Shown one piece after another: positions 33,891 to 43,126 of a stretch of DNA of 64,000 nucleotides. The notes beneath the pieces are model-generated. The model searched no databases and was not told where the DNA came from. It saw only the letters and a list, made by a program, of their open reading frames with translations. Made by a program: the position numbers and the translations under genes. How positions within the stretch are numbered: position 1 is the stretch's first letter; each line of letters starts with the position of its first letter. The DNA comes from Kocuria rosea subsp. polaris (GTDB lineage: Bacteria > Actinomycetota > Actinomycetes > Actinomycetales > Micrococcaceae), in NCBI RefSeq assembly GCF_001483755.1, contig NZ_LQBK01000011.1, positions 120,263 through 184,262 of the forward strand, in the 5' to 3' direction.

Positions 33891-35318
33891 TCACAGGAAG
33901 CGGACGAGCTCCGCCGCGACGCCCGTGTAGGTGGCCGGGGTCAGCCCGGACAGCCGCCGCTCCGCGGCCGGGGACAGGCCCAGGCCCGCCACGAACTCCT
34001 GGAGCCGCTCGGCGTCCACGCGCCGGCCACGGGTCAGGTCCTTGAGCCGCTCGTAGGGGTTGTCCATGCCCTCGACGCCGGCGATGGCCTCGGCGCGCAT
34101 GACCATCTGGACCGCCTCCGCGAGGACCTCCCAGTTCGCGTCGAGATCGGCGGCCAGGGCCTCCTCCGCCACGTCCAGGCGGGCCAGTCCCTTGCTCACG
34201 TTGGAGACCGCGAGCAGGGAGTGCCCGAAGGCCACCCCGATGTTGCGCTGGGACGAGGAGTCCGTGAGGTCGCGCTGCCACCGGGACGTCACCAGCGTGG
34301 CGCCGAGGACGTCCAGCAGGGCGTTGGAGAGCTCGAGGTTCGCCTCGGCGTTCTCGAAGCGGATGGGGTTGACCTTGTGGGGCATGGTGGAGGAGCCCGT
34401 GGCGCCCTCCACCGGGATCTGCTGGAAGTAGCCGATCGAGATGTAGGACCACACGTCGGTGCAGAAGTTGTGCAGGATCCGGTTGAACCGGGCGAGGTCG
34501 GCGTAGAGCTCGGCCTGCCAGTCGTGGGACTCGATCTGGGTGGTCAGCGGGTTCCAGGACAGTCCCAGGCCCTCCACGAAGCTGCGCGAGACCTCCGTCC
34601 AGTCCGCGTCCGGGACGGACGCGTAGTGGGCGGCGTAGGTGCCCGTGGCGCCGTTGATCTTCCCCAGGTACTCCGTGCGCTCGATCCGGGTCAGCTGGCG
34701 GCCCAGGCGGTGGGCGACCACCGCCATCTCCTTGCCCAGGGTGGTGGGCGTGGCGGGCTGGCCGTGGGTCCGGGAGAGCATGGGCGTCTCCGCCGCGGAC
34801 TCGGCCAGCGCCGCGACGTCGGCCACGAGCGCCCGGGCGGCGGGCAGCCACACGTCGGTCGTGGCGTCCTTGATCCCGAGGGCCCAGGCCAGGTTGTTGA
34901 TGTCCTCGGAGGTGCAGCCGAAGTGCACGAGGGGGACGAGGTGCTCCAGCCCCAGGGCGGGCAGCCGGCGGCCGATGTAGTACTCCACGGCCTTGACGTC
35001 GTGGACCGTCACGGCCTCGATCTCCGCGAGCTCCGCGATCGAGGCGGTGTCGAAGTCCGTGACGATCCGGCGCAGCCCGGCGGTCTGCTCCGCGGTCAGG
35101 GGCGCCAGGCCCGGCAGTACTGAACGCTCGGCGAGGTGGACGAACCACTCCACCTCCACGTGCACGCGGTTGCGGTTGAGGGCGGCCTCGGAGAGGTGGT
35201 CGACCAGCGGGGCGGCCACCGGCTGGTAGCGGCCGTCGAGCGGTCCCAGCGCGACGGGCGGGACGGCGGCGGCGAGCGCCGCGCGCCCTGAGGACAGGAT
35301 GCGATCGGTGTTGGGCAT
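33891..35318 (-). CDS. purB: Adenylosuccinate lyase
   Basis: 475 residues, near the size of the longer (E. coli-like) PurB form. VALGPLDGRYQPVAAPL opens the catalytic fold. FGCTSEDINNLAWALG and LSRTHGQPATPTTLGKEMA carry substrate-binding and catalytic residues. The superfamily signature GATGSSTMPHKVNPIRFEN holds the flexible catalytic loop Ser. It catalyses two steps of purine synthesis. GGGAGA precedes the ATG. It is divergent from the aminotransferase gene. Confidence 0.97.
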   Translation of the reverse strand: MPNTDRILSSGRAALAAAVPPVALGPLDGRYQPVAAPLVDHLSEAALNRNRVHVEVEWFVHLAERSVLPGLAPLTAEQTAGLRRIVTDFDTASIAELAEIEAVTVHDVKAVEYYIGRRLPALGLEHLVPLVHFGCTSEDINNLAWALGIKDATTDVWLPAARALVADVAALAESAAETPMLSRTHGQPATPTTLGKEMAVVAHRLGRQLTRIERTEYLGKINGATGTYAAHYASVPDADWTEVSRSFVEGLGLSWNPLTTQIESHDWQAELYADLARFNRILHNFCTDVWSYISIGYFQQIPVEGATGSSTMPHKVNPIRFENAEANLELSNALLDVLGATLVTSRWQRDLTDSSSQRNIGVAFGHSLLAVSNVSKGLARLDVAEEALAADLDANWEVLAEAVQMVMRAEAIAGVEGMDNPYERLKDLTRGRRVDAERLQEFVAGLGLSPAAERRLSGLTPATYTGVAAELVRFL

Positions 35319-35471
35319 GGGCACATTCTCCCACGGCCCGCGGCCCCGCCCCGGCGGACGATTTGTCGTCCGCCGCCAACTTTCCCGGGACCCGGTTGTA
35401 GCTTTCGCGCCGAAAACCACCGGGTCGTCCGGAGGGGCGTCATCCGTCCGGGACCCCCGGGGAGCGGGGGA

Positions 35472-35477
35472 TAGCAT
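35472..35477 (+). promoter_or_regulatory. -10 element (TAGCAT) for HisC-like gene
   Basis: TAGCAT ends 7 nt before the ATG at 35485. This favours that start over the ATG at 35476, which lies inside the hexamer. Confidence 0.5.
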
Positions 35478-35484
35478 GACCTCC

Positions 35485-36648
35485 ATGAGTACCAGCGACG
35501 CTACCCGCACCCTGGCCGGCTCCGCCCCGGCCTCGGGCCCGACCACCGCCACCACCTCGGCGGTCCGGCCGCGCCCCGCTCTGTCCCGGCTTCCCCGCTA
35601 CGCCGCCGGCAAGCCCCCGGTCGTGGTGGACGGACTCGTCTCCTACAAGCTGTCCTCCAACGAGAACCCGTTCGGGCCCGTGCCCGCCGTCAAGGAGGTC
35701 CTGGCCGACTGGGACGCGGTGCACCGCTATCCCGAGACGACCTCCGCGGAGCTGCGGGAGGTCCTCGGCGAGTTCCTGGGCGTGCCCGCCGAGGACATCG
35801 TCACCGGCGCCGGGAGCCTCGGCGCGCTCAACCAGCTGCTGGGCGCCTTCGTGGGCACCGGCGAGGACGGCACCCCGGACGAGGTGGTGCACGCGTGGCG
35901 CTCCTTCGAGGCCTACCCCATCAGCATCGGGCTCTCCGGGGGGCTGGGCGTGCCGGTCCCGAACCGCCGGGACGGCTCCCACGACCTCGAGGCCATGGCC
36001 GCCGCGGTCACCGAGCGGACGAAGGTCGTGCTGCTGTGCACGCCGAACAACCCGACGGGTCCCAGCCTCACCACCGCGCAGGTCGAGGAGTTCCTCGCCG
36101 CCGTGCCGCGCGACGTGGTGGTGGTGATCGACGAGGCGTACCAGGAGTTCCAGCGCCGCGACGACCTGGTGAACGGCATCGACCTCTACCGGCAGCACCC
36201 CAACGTCGTCGTGCTGCGGACGTTCTCCAAGGCCCACGGTCTCGCCGGCCTCCGGATCGGCTACTCCGTGGCGGGCCAGGGCATCACCCAGTACCTGCGC
36301 CAGGCGTCCCCCGCGTTCTCCGTGACCGACCTCGCCCAGCGCGCGGCGATCGCCTCCGTGCGCCACTACGACCAGGTGGCCGAGCGCGTCCAGCGGGTCG
36401 TCGACGAGCGGGAGCGGGTCCTCGCCGGGCTCGACGAGCTCGGCTGGCCGTACCCCGAGACGCAGGCCAACTTCGTGTGGCTGAACCTGGGGGAGCACAG
36501 CGGCGGCTTCGCCGAGCTGTGCGACGCCCACGCGCTGTCCGTGCGCCGCTTCGGCGCCGAGGGCGTGCGCGTGACGATCGGGGAGCCGGAGGCCAACACC
36601 CGGTTCCTGGAGCTGTGCGCGCAGTTCCCCCACCCGCCCGTGCTCTGA
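35485..36648 (+). CDS. HisC-like histidinol-phosphate / aromatic aminotransferase
   Basis: 387 residues. YKLSSNENPFGPVPAVKEVL is the HisC/Pat N-terminal signature. The PLP features are LLCTPNNPTGPS, VVVVIDEAYQEF, and the Schiff-base Lys in LRTFSKAHGLAGLRIGY. The gene is not in a his operon. Actinobacteria use a HisC-like Pat for phenylalanine or tyrosine transamination, so this may be pat rather than hisC. It precedes the 2-oxo-acid dehydrogenase operon by 56 bp and might be cotranscribed with it. Confidence 0.92.
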   Translation: MSTSDATRTLAGSAPASGPTTATTSAVRPRPALSRLPRYAAGKPPVVVDGLVSYKLSSNENPFGPVPAVKEVLADWDAVHRYPETTSAELREVLGEFLGVPAEDIVTGAGSLGALNQLLGAFVGTGEDGTPDEVVHAWRSFEAYPISIGLSGGLGVPVPNRRDGSHDLEAMAAAVTERTKVVLLCTPNNPTGPSLTTAQVEEFLAAVPRDVVVVIDEAYQEFQRRDDLVNGIDLYRQHPNVVVLRTFSKAHGLAGLRIGYSVAGQGITQYLRQASPAFSVTDLAQRAAIASVRHYDQVAERVQRVVDERERVLAGLDELGWPYPETQANFVWLNLGEHSGGFAELCDAHALSVRRFGAEGVRVTIGEPEANTRFLELCAQFPHPPVL

Positions 36649-36704
36649 GCCGCGGCCCCGCCGGCCCGGCTCCCTCCCGAGCAACCCGAAAGGACGTCCC
36701 GCCC

Positions 36705-38015
36705 ATGGATGCCGCTCCATCGTCCCCGGCCGCCCAGGCGCCGGGCCGCACCGTGCCGACCCCGGAGGTGCGCACGCGCCTGGTCCGGCTCCTCGACCGG
36801 GACGGCCGCCGGAGCGAGGACCCGGTCCTGTCCCCGTACGTGCAGGACGTCGGCGCCGACCAGCTGCGCGAGCTGTACCGCTCGATGGCGCTGGCCCGCC
36901 GCTTCGACGAGGAGGCGACCAACCTCCAGCGGCAGGGTCAGCTGGTGCTCTGGGCGCCGATGCGCGGGCAGGAGGCCGCCCAGGTGGGCTCCGCCCGCGC
37001 GCTGCGCCCGGCCGACCACGTCTTCCCGACGTACCGCGAGCACGCCGTGGCCATCGAGCGGGGCGTCGAGCCCGCCGAGCTGCTCACCGTGTTCCGCGGG
37101 CACAGCGCCGGGGGCTGGAAGCCGAGCGAGCACCACATGAACGTCTACTCCATCGTGCTCGGCTGCCAGGTCCCGCACGCCGTGGGCTACGCCATGGGCA
37201 TCGACCTGGACCGGCGGGCCGCCGAGGCGGAGGGCCGGGAGGCCGAGCCGGCCGCCGCGGTCGTCTACTTCGGGGACGGCACCTCCACCCAGGGCGAGGT
37301 CCACGAGGGCATGGTCTTCGCCGCGTCCTACGACGCCCCGGTGGTCTTCTTCGTGCAGAACAACCAGTGGGCCATCTCGGTGCCGTTCAGCACCCAGTCC
37401 CGCGTGCCCCTGGCCGAGCGCGCCGCCGGGTACGGCTTCGAGGGCCTCCGCGTGGACGGCAACGACGTCCTCGCGGTCCTGGCGGCCTCGCGGTACGCGC
37501 TCGAGAAGGCCCGCGCCGGGCAGGGCCCCGTGCTCGTGGAGGCCGAGACCTACCGGCTCGGGGCCCACACCACCGCGGACGACCCCACCAAGTACCGGCA
37601 GCGGGAGGACGAGAGCCGCTGGAGCGCACTCGATCCGCTGCTCCGGCTCGAGGCGCACCTGCGCGAGGCGCACGGGACCGGCGACGACTTCTTCGCCGAG
37701 GTCGCGGCCGACGCCCAGGTGTTCGCCGACCAGGCCCGCGCGCTCGTGCTGGCCATGGACCCGCCCGAGTTCGAGGACTTCTTCGACCGGCCCTACGCCG
37801 AGCGCCACTCCCTCGTGGAGGAGGAGCGCGCCTGGTACGCGGCCTACCAGGCCGGCTTCGCCGACGACACGGACGACGACACGGACGACACCGACGACGA
37901 CGCCGGCACCGGACCGGACCGGGGCACGCAGGCCTCGGGGCTGACCGTGGCCGCCGACCCCGTGGCCGGGGTGCCCGACGCACGGACCGCCGGCACCGAG
38001 GAGGACCTCGCATGA
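36705..38015 (+). CDS. 2-oxo-acid (pyruvate / branched-chain) dehydrogenase E1 alpha
   Basis: 436 residues. The thiamine diphosphate motif is [20 protein letters not shown] ending in [18 protein letters not shown] and [16 protein letters not shown] match E1 alpha substrate loops. [18 protein letters not shown] holds the phosphorylation-loop region. A 75-residue C-terminal tail includes a Thr/Asp run ([13 protein letters not shown]) unusual for the family. It pairs with E1 beta, encoded next with ATGA overlap. Whether pyruvate or branched-chain acids are used cannot be settled; the nearby aminotransferase is compatible with amino-acid catabolism. Confidence 0.93.
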   Translation: MDAAPSSPAAQAPGRTVPTPEVRTRLVRLLDRDGRRSEDPVLSPYVQDVGADQLRELYRSMALARRFDEEATNLQRQGQLVLWAPMRGQEAAQVGSARALRPADHVFPTYREHAVAIERGVEPAELLTVFRGHSAGGWKPSEHHMNVYSIVLGCQVPHAVGYAMGIDLDRRAAEAEGREAEPAAAVVYFGDGTSTQGEVHEGMVFAASYDAPVVFFVQNNQWAISVPFSTQSRVPLAERAAGYGFEGLRVDGNDVLAVLAASRYALEKARAGQGPVLVEAETYRLGAHTTADDPTKYRQREDESRWSALDPLLRLEAHLREAHGTGDDFFAEVAADAQVFADQARALVLAMDPPEFEDFFDRPYAERHSLVEEERAWYAAYQAGFADDTDDDTDDTDDDAGTGPDRGTQASGLTVAADPVAGVPDARTAGTEEDLA

Positions 38016-38995
38016 GCACCGCCCCCGACCTGACGATCGCGAAGGCGGTCAACGCGGGCCTGCGCCGGGCCATGGAGGAGAACCCCCGGGTGCTGCTCAT
38101 GGGCGAGGACATCGGCTCCCTGGGCGGCGTCTACCGCGTCACCGAGGGGCTCAAAGCGGACTTCGGCGCGCACCGCGTGATGGACACCCCGCTGGGGGAG
38201 GCCGGGATCGTGGGGACCGCCATCGGCCTCGCGCTGCGCGGCTACCGGCCCGTGTGCGAGATCCAGTTCGACGGCTTCTCCTTCCCGGCCTTCAACCAGA
38301 TCACCACGCAGCTGGCCAAGATGCGCAACCGCACCAACGGGGACGTCACCGTCCCCGTGACGATCCGCATCCCGTACGGCGGGGTCATCGGCTCGGTGGA
38401 GCACCACTCCGAGTCCCCGGAGGCCCTGTTCGCGCACACCGCGGGGCTGCGCATCCTCACGCCGTCCAACGCCCAGGACGCCTACTGGATGACCCAGCAG
38501 GCCATCTCGTGCGAGGACCCCGTCATCGTCTTCGAGCCGAAGCGGCGGTACTGGCTCAAGGGCGCGGTCGACGCCGAGCGCCCGACCGCCGACCCGTTCT
38601 CCGCGCAGGTCGTCCGGCCCGGCGAGGACGCCACCGTGGTCGCCTGGGGGCCCCTCGTGCCCGTCGCGCTCGCCGCGGCGCAGGCCGCGGAGGAGGACGG
38701 GCGCAGCGTCGAGGTCATCGACCTGCGCTCGCTGTCGCCGATCGACTTCGACACCCTCGAGGACTCCGTGCGCCGGACCGGCCGCCTCGTCGTCGCGCAC
38801 GAGGCCCCGACGTTCGGCGGCCTCGGCGGGGAGATCGCCGCCCGCATCACCGAGCGGGCGTTCTACTCCCTCGAGGCACCGGTGCTGCGGGTCGGCGCCT
38901 TCCACCTGCCGTACCCGGTGGCCGCCGTCGAGGACCGCTACGTGCCGGACCTCGACCGCGTCCTCGAGGCCCTGGACCGGTCCTTCGCCTACTGA
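38012..38995 (+). CDS. 2-oxo-acid dehydrogenase E1 beta
   Basis: 327 residues, standard for the family. [20 protein letters not shown], then [18 protein letters not shown], is the cofactor-interacting segment with the key Glu. [20 protein letters not shown] and [20 protein letters not shown] are E1 beta signatures. Start and stop of the two E1 genes overlap by 4 bp, as expected for equal subunits. Confidence 0.95.
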   Translation: MSTAPDLTIAKAVNAGLRRAMEENPRVLLMGEDIGSLGGVYRVTEGLKADFGAHRVMDTPLGEAGIVGTAIGLALRGYRPVCEIQFDGFSFPAFNQITTQLAKMRNRTNGDVTVPVTIRIPYGGVIGSVEHHSESPEALFAHTAGLRILTPSNAQDAYWMTQQAISCEDPVIVFEPKRRYWLKGAVDAERPTADPFSAQVVRPGEDATVVAWGPLVPVALAAAQAAEEDGRSVEVIDLRSLSPIDFDTLEDSVRRTGRLVVAHEAPTFGGLGGEIAARITERAFYSLEAPVLRVGAFHLPYPVAAVEDRYVPDLDRVLEALDRSFAY

Positions 38996-39017
38996 CCCCG
39001 CCGACCCGCCCGCCGGA

Positions 39018-39050
39018 GCCCGGGCCGGCGGCACCGCAGCCGGCCCGGGT
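39018..39050 (+). other. Intra-operon hairpin between E1 beta and E2
   Basis: A 12-bp stem (gcccgggccggc with gccggcccgggt, one G-U pair) with a 9-nt loop lies in the 80-bp gap. It may reduce read-through or protect the upstream message. Confidence 0.45.
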
Positions 39051-39075
39051 GCCGCGCGAGAGAGGAAGTACCGAC

Positions 39076-40518
39076 ATGCCCCAGATCTTCAACCTGCCCG
39101 ACGTCGGCGAGGGCCTGACCGAGGCGGAGATCCTCGCGTGGAAGGTCGCGCCGGGGGAGACCGTGACGGTCAACCAGGTCCTCGTCGAGATCGAGACCGC
39201 GAAGTCGGTGGTCGAGCTGCCGTCCCCGTACGCGGGGACCGTCCTGGACCTGCTGGTCCCCGAGGGCAGCACCGTCGAGGTCGGCAGCCCCATCATCGCC
39301 GTGGGCTCACCGGGTGAGGCGGCGGACCCCGCCCCGGCCGCCGGTGTCCCCGGAGTGCCGGGGGAGGGCGGGGAGCCCGGCGCGGACCGCCCCCTCGTCG
39401 GCTCCGGGCCCAAGGCCGATCCCGTGCGCCGGCGCCGCCGGGCGGCCCAGCCGCCGGCTCCCGAGCCCGAGCCGTCCCGTCCCGCGGGGTGGTCGGAGAA
39501 GCTGTCCCGGGGCCCGCTGGGGGCCGGGCTCGGCGGGGGGATCGGCACGGCCGCCCAGGGCATCGCCGGGCGCGCCGCCCGCCTGGCCGGGGACAGCGGC
39601 GTATGGCGCCGGCCCGGCCGCGCGGACGGGCCCGCGCCCGGGGAGGGCGTCCCGCGCCGCCCGGCGCTCGCGAAGCCCCCCGTCCGGAAGGCCGCGCAGG
39701 ACCTGGGCGTCGACCTCGCCGACGTCCCCGCGACGGGCGCGGCCGGGCAGATCACCAAGCAGGACCTGCTGGCCCACGTGGCGCGGCTGGGCCAGGCCGG
39801 GGACCGGCGCCGCCCCGCGGCCCCGGAGGAGCGGATCGAGCGGATCCCCGTCAAGGGCGTGCGGAAGGCCACGGCGCAGAACATGGTGCGCAGCGCGTTC
39901 AGCGCCCCGCACGCCTCGGTCTTCGTGGAGGTCGACGCCACGCGCACCATGGAGTTCGTCCGGCGGCTCAAGGCCGCCCCGGACTACGAGGGCGTCAAGG
40001 TCACGCCCCTGCTGGTGCTCGCGAAGGCCGTGCTGTGGGCCGCGGCCCGCAACCCCATGGTCAACGCGACGTGGACGGACGAGGAGATCCTCGTCAAGCA
40101 CTTCGTCAACCTCGGCATCGCGGCGGCCACACCGCGCGGGCTCATGGTCCCGAACGTCAAGGACGCCCAGGACCTCTCGCTGCGGGAGCTGGCCGTGGCC
40201 CTCGACGAGCTCTCGCGGACCGCCCGGGCGGGACGGACCCAGCCGGCGGACATGCAGGGCGGCACCCTGACCGTGACCAACATCGGGGCCCTCGGCCTCG
40301 ACACCGGCACGCCGATCATCAATCCCGGAGAGGTGGCGATCATCGCGTTCGGGAGCATCAAGCAGAAGCCGTGGGTCGTGGACGGCGCCGTGGTGCCCCG
40401 CTGGGTGACCACGCTGGGCGGGTCCTTCGACCACCGCGTGGTCGACGGGGACCTCGCGGCCCGCTTCACCGCGGACGTCGCCCGGATCCTCGAGGAACCG
40501 GCGCTGCTGCTGGACTGA
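39076..40518 (+). CDS. 2-oxo-acid dehydrogenase E2 (dihydrolipoamide acyltransferase)
   Basis: 480 residues. One lipoyl domain, residues 1-78, with Lys43 in [14 protein letters not shown] Pro/Ala/Arg linker follows. The peripheral-subunit-binding domain near 200-235 contains [15 protein letters not shown] and [12 protein letters not shown]. The catalytic domain starts near 260 and ends with [10 protein letters not shown], His453 and Asp457 being catalytic. Only one lipoyl domain suggests a branched-chain or pyruvate complex. No lipoamide dehydrogenase (E3) gene is present nearby. A ribosome site (GAGAGAGGAAG) precedes the ATG. Confidence 0.95.
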   Translation: MPQIFNLPDVGEGLTEAEILAWKVAPGETVTVNQVLVEIETAKSVVELPSPYAGTVLDLLVPEGSTVEVGSPIIAVGSPGEAADPAPAAGVPGVPGEGGEPGADRPLVGSGPKADPVRRRRRAAQPPAPEPEPSRPAGWSEKLSRGPLGAGLGGGIGTAAQGIAGRAARLAGDSGVWRRPGRADGPAPGEGVPRRPALAKPPVRKAAQDLGVDLADVPATGAAGQITKQDLLAHVARLGQAGDRRRPAAPEERIERIPVKGVRKATAQNMVRSAFSAPHASVFVEVDATRTMEFVRRLKAAPDYEGVKVTPLLVLAKAVLWAAARNPMVNATWTDEEILVKHFVNLGIAAATPRGLMVPNVKDAQDLSLRELAVALDELSRTARAGRTQPADMQGGTLTVTNIGALGLDTGTPIINPGEVAIIAFGSIKQKPWVVDGAVVPRWVTTLGGSFDHRVVDGDLAARFTADVARILEEPALLLD

Positions 40519-40557
40519 GCCCCGGCCCCGGCGGAACGGGGCCCCGGCGGCACGGCA

Positions 40558-40587
40558 ACGGCCCCGCACCGATCGGTGCGGGGCCGT
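40558..40587 (+). terminator. Hairpin terminator of the E1-E2 operon
   Basis: A perfect 15-bp palindrome, acggccccgcaccga with its complement, effectively with a 4-nt loop. gtgtgctgcg follows, without a strong U-run. Confidence 0.8.
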
Positions 40588-41005
40588 GTGCTGCGTCGTC
40601 GACGCGCGTGCCGCCACGTCCCGCGGCTCTCCCCGCCGGGCCGAGGCCCGGCGCCGCACCGACGTGGAACAGGGCGGTGGCTTCCCGCGCCCGGCGTCCC
40701 ATCTCCGGTGGACCCGTGATTGAAATCCCCCCAGACACAATCACACATCTCATTCACGATGGATCACTCGTGCGACGCCGGCCGCGGTGGCAACCTGCCC
40801 GTCGGCCTCCGGCACTGCTGCCGGAGACCTGTCCCCCCACGCCCGGAGGACCGCCTCAGCGCGACCTCCTGACGTCCAGGACTGGGACCAGTATTGCGGA
40901 GGCCTGGACAAAAGTCTGTCCCCCGATGTGCCCATGACGACGACGGCGAGGCGTGACCGCGCTTCGGCGGGCGACGGCGGGCGACGGCGGTCGTAGGCTG
41001 GGCGC
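40588..41005. other. Gene-free interval with a low-GC patch
   Basis: 418 bp. A low-GC patch lies at 40715-40760 (attgaaatccccccagacac, then aatcacacatctcattcacg). Apart from the -10 element near its end, I see no conserved gene or RNA structure. A 38-codon frame from ATG 40759 exists but has no support. Confidence 0.4.
40994..40999 (+). promoter_or_regulatory. -10 element (TAGGCT) for leaderless aminotransferase gene
   Basis: TAGGCT ends 6 nt before the ATG at 41006. There is no ribosome site. Confidence 0.5.
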
Positions 41006-42235
41006 ATGCCTCCGCACCCGCCGCCCCGCCCCTCCGCCCGCTCGGCGGTGCCGCCGTTCCGGGTGATGGAGATCCTCGCCGACGTCGAGCGCCTGCGGGC
41101 CGCCGGCCGGGACGTGGTCTCCCTCTGCGCCGGAGAGCCCTCCGGCGGCGCCCCGGGCGCCGTGGCCCGGGCGGCCGCCCGGGTGCACGCCCGCAACGAG
41201 GGGCTGGGCTACACCCCCGCCCTCGGCATCGAGCCGCTGCGCCGGGCGGTGGCCGGCCACTACGCCCGGTGGTACGGGCTCGACGTCCGGCCCGAGGAGG
41301 TCGCGATCACTACGGGGGCCTCCGGGGCGCTCGTGCTCTCCTTCCTGGCGGCCTTCGACGCGGGGGACCGGGTGGCGGTCTGCCGGCCGGGCTACCCGGC
41401 CTACCGCAACACCCTGGCCGCGCTGGGCGCCGACGTGGTGGAGCTCGACTGCGGCGCGGCGACCCGCTTCCAGCCCACGCCCGGGATGCTCGACGCCGCG
41501 GTCGCCGCGCACGGGCCGCTGCAGGGCCTGGTGGTGGCCGGCCCCGCGAACCCGACCGGCACCGTGCTCGAGCCCGCGGAGCTGGCGGCGCTGGCCCGGT
41601 GGTGCGCCGAGCACGGGACCCGCCTGATCAGCGACGAGATCTACCACGGGATCGTGCACACCGCCCCGGAAAGCGGCGGCCCGCGCGGCGGCGGGACGTA
41701 CCGGGGCACCAGCGCGTGGGAGCACGACCGCGAGGCGGTGGTGATCTCCTCGTTCTCCAAGTACTGGGGGATGACCGGGTGGCGGCTGGGCTGGGCCCTG
41801 CTGCCCCGGGACCTCGCGGCCGCGGTCGACGCGCTGGCCGGCAACCTCAGCCTCTGCCCGCCCGCCGCGGCGCAGCTCGCCGCCGTGGAGGCCTTCACGC
41901 CGGACGCCTACGCCGAGGCGGACCGGGCGGTCGAGCAGTTCGCGCGCTCCCGGAGCCTGCTCCTGGAGGCGCTGCCCGCGCTCCGGTGGGGGGAGGTCGC
42001 CCCGGCGGACGGGGCGTTCTACCTCTACGCCGACCTCGGCGAGCAGCTCGAGCGGCACGGGAGCTCCCTGCAGTGGTGCCGCCGGCTGCTCGAGGAGGAG
42101 GCGGTCGCGGTCGTGCCGGGACTGGACTTCGACGCCGCGCGCGGCCACCGCACGGTCCGGCTGTCCTTCGCCGCGGGGCCCGACCGGGTGGCGGAGGCCG
42201 TCACCCGCATCCTCCGCTTCCAGTCCCGGACCTGA
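41006..42235 (+). CDS. Class I/II PLP aminotransferase (aspartate-aminotransferase fold)
   Basis: 409 residues. VVSLCAGEPSGGAPGAVARA and GLGYTPALGIEPLRRAVAGH open the fold I enzyme. PLP residues are in VVAGPANPTGTVLEP, TRLISDEIYHGIVH and the Lys of SSFSKYWGMTGWRLGW. VRLSFAAG near the end carries the substrate-binding Arg. Related proteins include alanine and aromatic transaminases, but the substrate is not determined. The 3' end overlaps the convergent Tag gene by 35 bp. Confidence 0.92.
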   Translation: MPPHPPPRPSARSAVPPFRVMEILADVERLRAAGRDVVSLCAGEPSGGAPGAVARAAARVHARNEGLGYTPALGIEPLRRAVAGHYARWYGLDVRPEEVAITTGASGALVLSFLAAFDAGDRVAVCRPGYPAYRNTLAALGADVVELDCGAATRFQPTPGMLDAAVAAHGPLQGLVVAGPANPTGTVLEPAELAALARWCAEHGTRLISDEIYHGIVHTAPESGGPRGGGTYRGTSAWEHDREAVVISSFSKYWGMTGWRLGWALLPRDLAAAVDALAGNLSLCPPAAAQLAAVEAFTPDAYAEADRAVEQFARSRSLLLEALPALRWGEVAPADGAFYLYADLGEQLERHGSSLQWCRRLLEEEAVAVVPGLDFDAARGHRTVRLSFAAGPDRVAEAVTRILRFQSRT

Positions 42236-42998
42236 AGCACCCCTCGAGGTGCCCGGGGAGCACCCCGGTGCGGAGCAGGAACCGGTGCGCGGTGGTGCGC
42301 CCCACGAACACGAGGCCCTGCTCCTTGAGCCGGGCGGCCAGCCGGTCCCCCTCGGGGGAGCGGCTGGCCTCCGCCAGCACGGTCGGGGGCGGCTCGGCGG
42401 CGGCCGGCCGCAGGTCCGCGACGTGCGCCGCCCAGTCCTCGGGCCCGAGCCCGCGGCAGGCGCGGGCGTTGTGCACCACGGCCTCGATCTTGACCCGGTT
42501 GCGGATGACACCGGGATCCAGGAGCAGCTCGTCGACGTCGTCCTCCGTCATCCGGGCGATCTCCGCGGGGTCGAAGTCCCGCAGCGCCCGGCGCAGGCCC
42601 TCCCAGCGCTGGGCGATGCTCCACCGGGCCAGCCCCGCCTGGAAGATCTCCAGGCTGAGGGCCTCGAACCAGCCGGCGGCGTCCGTGGGCGGTGCGCCCC
42701 AGCGCCGGTCGTGCTCCTCGAGGGCGGCCGGGCCGGTGGGCGCCCACGGGCAGCGGCGCAGGCCGTCCCCGCAGAGCACCGCTCGGAAGGCGTCGTCGGG
42801 GGAGCGGGTCCCGTCGGCGCGGAGGGCTCGGTGAGGGGACCGGTGGTCGTCGGTGCGGCCGGCGTCGTCGGGGCAGCGGGTCCCGTCGGCGCGGAGGGCG
42901 CGGCCCGGGGACCGGTGGTCCTCAGCGCCGGGAAGGCCGTGGGGAGCCGTGCGGTCGTCGGCGGGGTGCGGGCCGTGCCCGGCGGAGTCGGTGTCCAT
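42201..42998 (-). CDS. tag: DNA-3-methyladenine glycosylase I with repeat-bearing N-terminus
   Basis: 265 residues, against about 190 in E. coli. The catalytic part begins near residue 75 with GLRRCPWAP and EEHDRRWG. FEALSLEIFQAGLARWSI, FDPAEIARMTEDDVDELLLD and FVGRTTAHRFLLRTGVLPGH align with Tag. The zinc ligands are not all clear: the second Cys and His appear as GHLEGCF. The extra N-terminus has two 24-residue copies of DDHRSPxRALRADGTRxPDD. A leaderless -10 fits this far-upstream ATG, so the repeats are probably translated. The enzyme removes 3-methyladenine from alkylated DNA. Confidence 0.92.
   Translation of the reverse strand: MDTDSAGHGPHPADDRTAPHGLPGAEDHRSPGRALRADGTRCPDDAGRTDDHRSPHRALRADGTRSPDDAFRAVLCGDGLRRCPWAPTGPAALEEHDRRWGAPPTDAAGWFEALSLEIFQAGLARWSIAQRWEGLRRALRDFDPAEIARMTEDDVDELLLDPGVIRNRVKIEAVVHNARACRGLGPEDWAAHVADLRPAAAEPPPTVLAEASRSPEGDRLAARLKEQGLVFVGRTTAHRFLLRTGVLPGHLEGCFRSGTGSGGCG
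42790..42924 (-). repeat. 72-bp in-frame direct repeat in the tag gene
   Basis: Two copies, starting at 42790 and 42862, of a unit containing agcgggtcccgtcggcgcgg and gaccggtggtc. They encode matching 24-residue segments in the Tag N-terminus. Confidence 0.85.
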
Positions 42999-43004
42999 GG
43001 GGCC

Positions 43005-43010
43005 ACGGTA
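43005..43010 (-). promoter_or_regulatory. -10 element (TACCGT) for leaderless tag gene
   Basis: On the minus strand TACCGT ends 6 nt before the ATG at 42998. It supports the long N-terminus. Confidence 0.45.
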
Positions 43011-43126
43011 GGGAGCCCGGACGGCGGGCCGGGGCGGGCGCGGCCCCCTGTGGACGGTGCCGCCCGGGGACGGGACTCCGCTCCCGCGTGCAGTGCGGGC
43101 GCCCGCACCGCGGACGGTGGAGCCGG

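Noticed and set aside
40759..40875. Short plus-strand frame starting MDHSCDAGRGG
   Set aside because: No ribosome site, weak third-position GC bias and no recognisable motif. It was left as intergenic.
42790..42924. Repeat array considered as CRISPR-like
   Set aside because: Only two long copies with no spacers, in frame with a coding gene and without cas genes.
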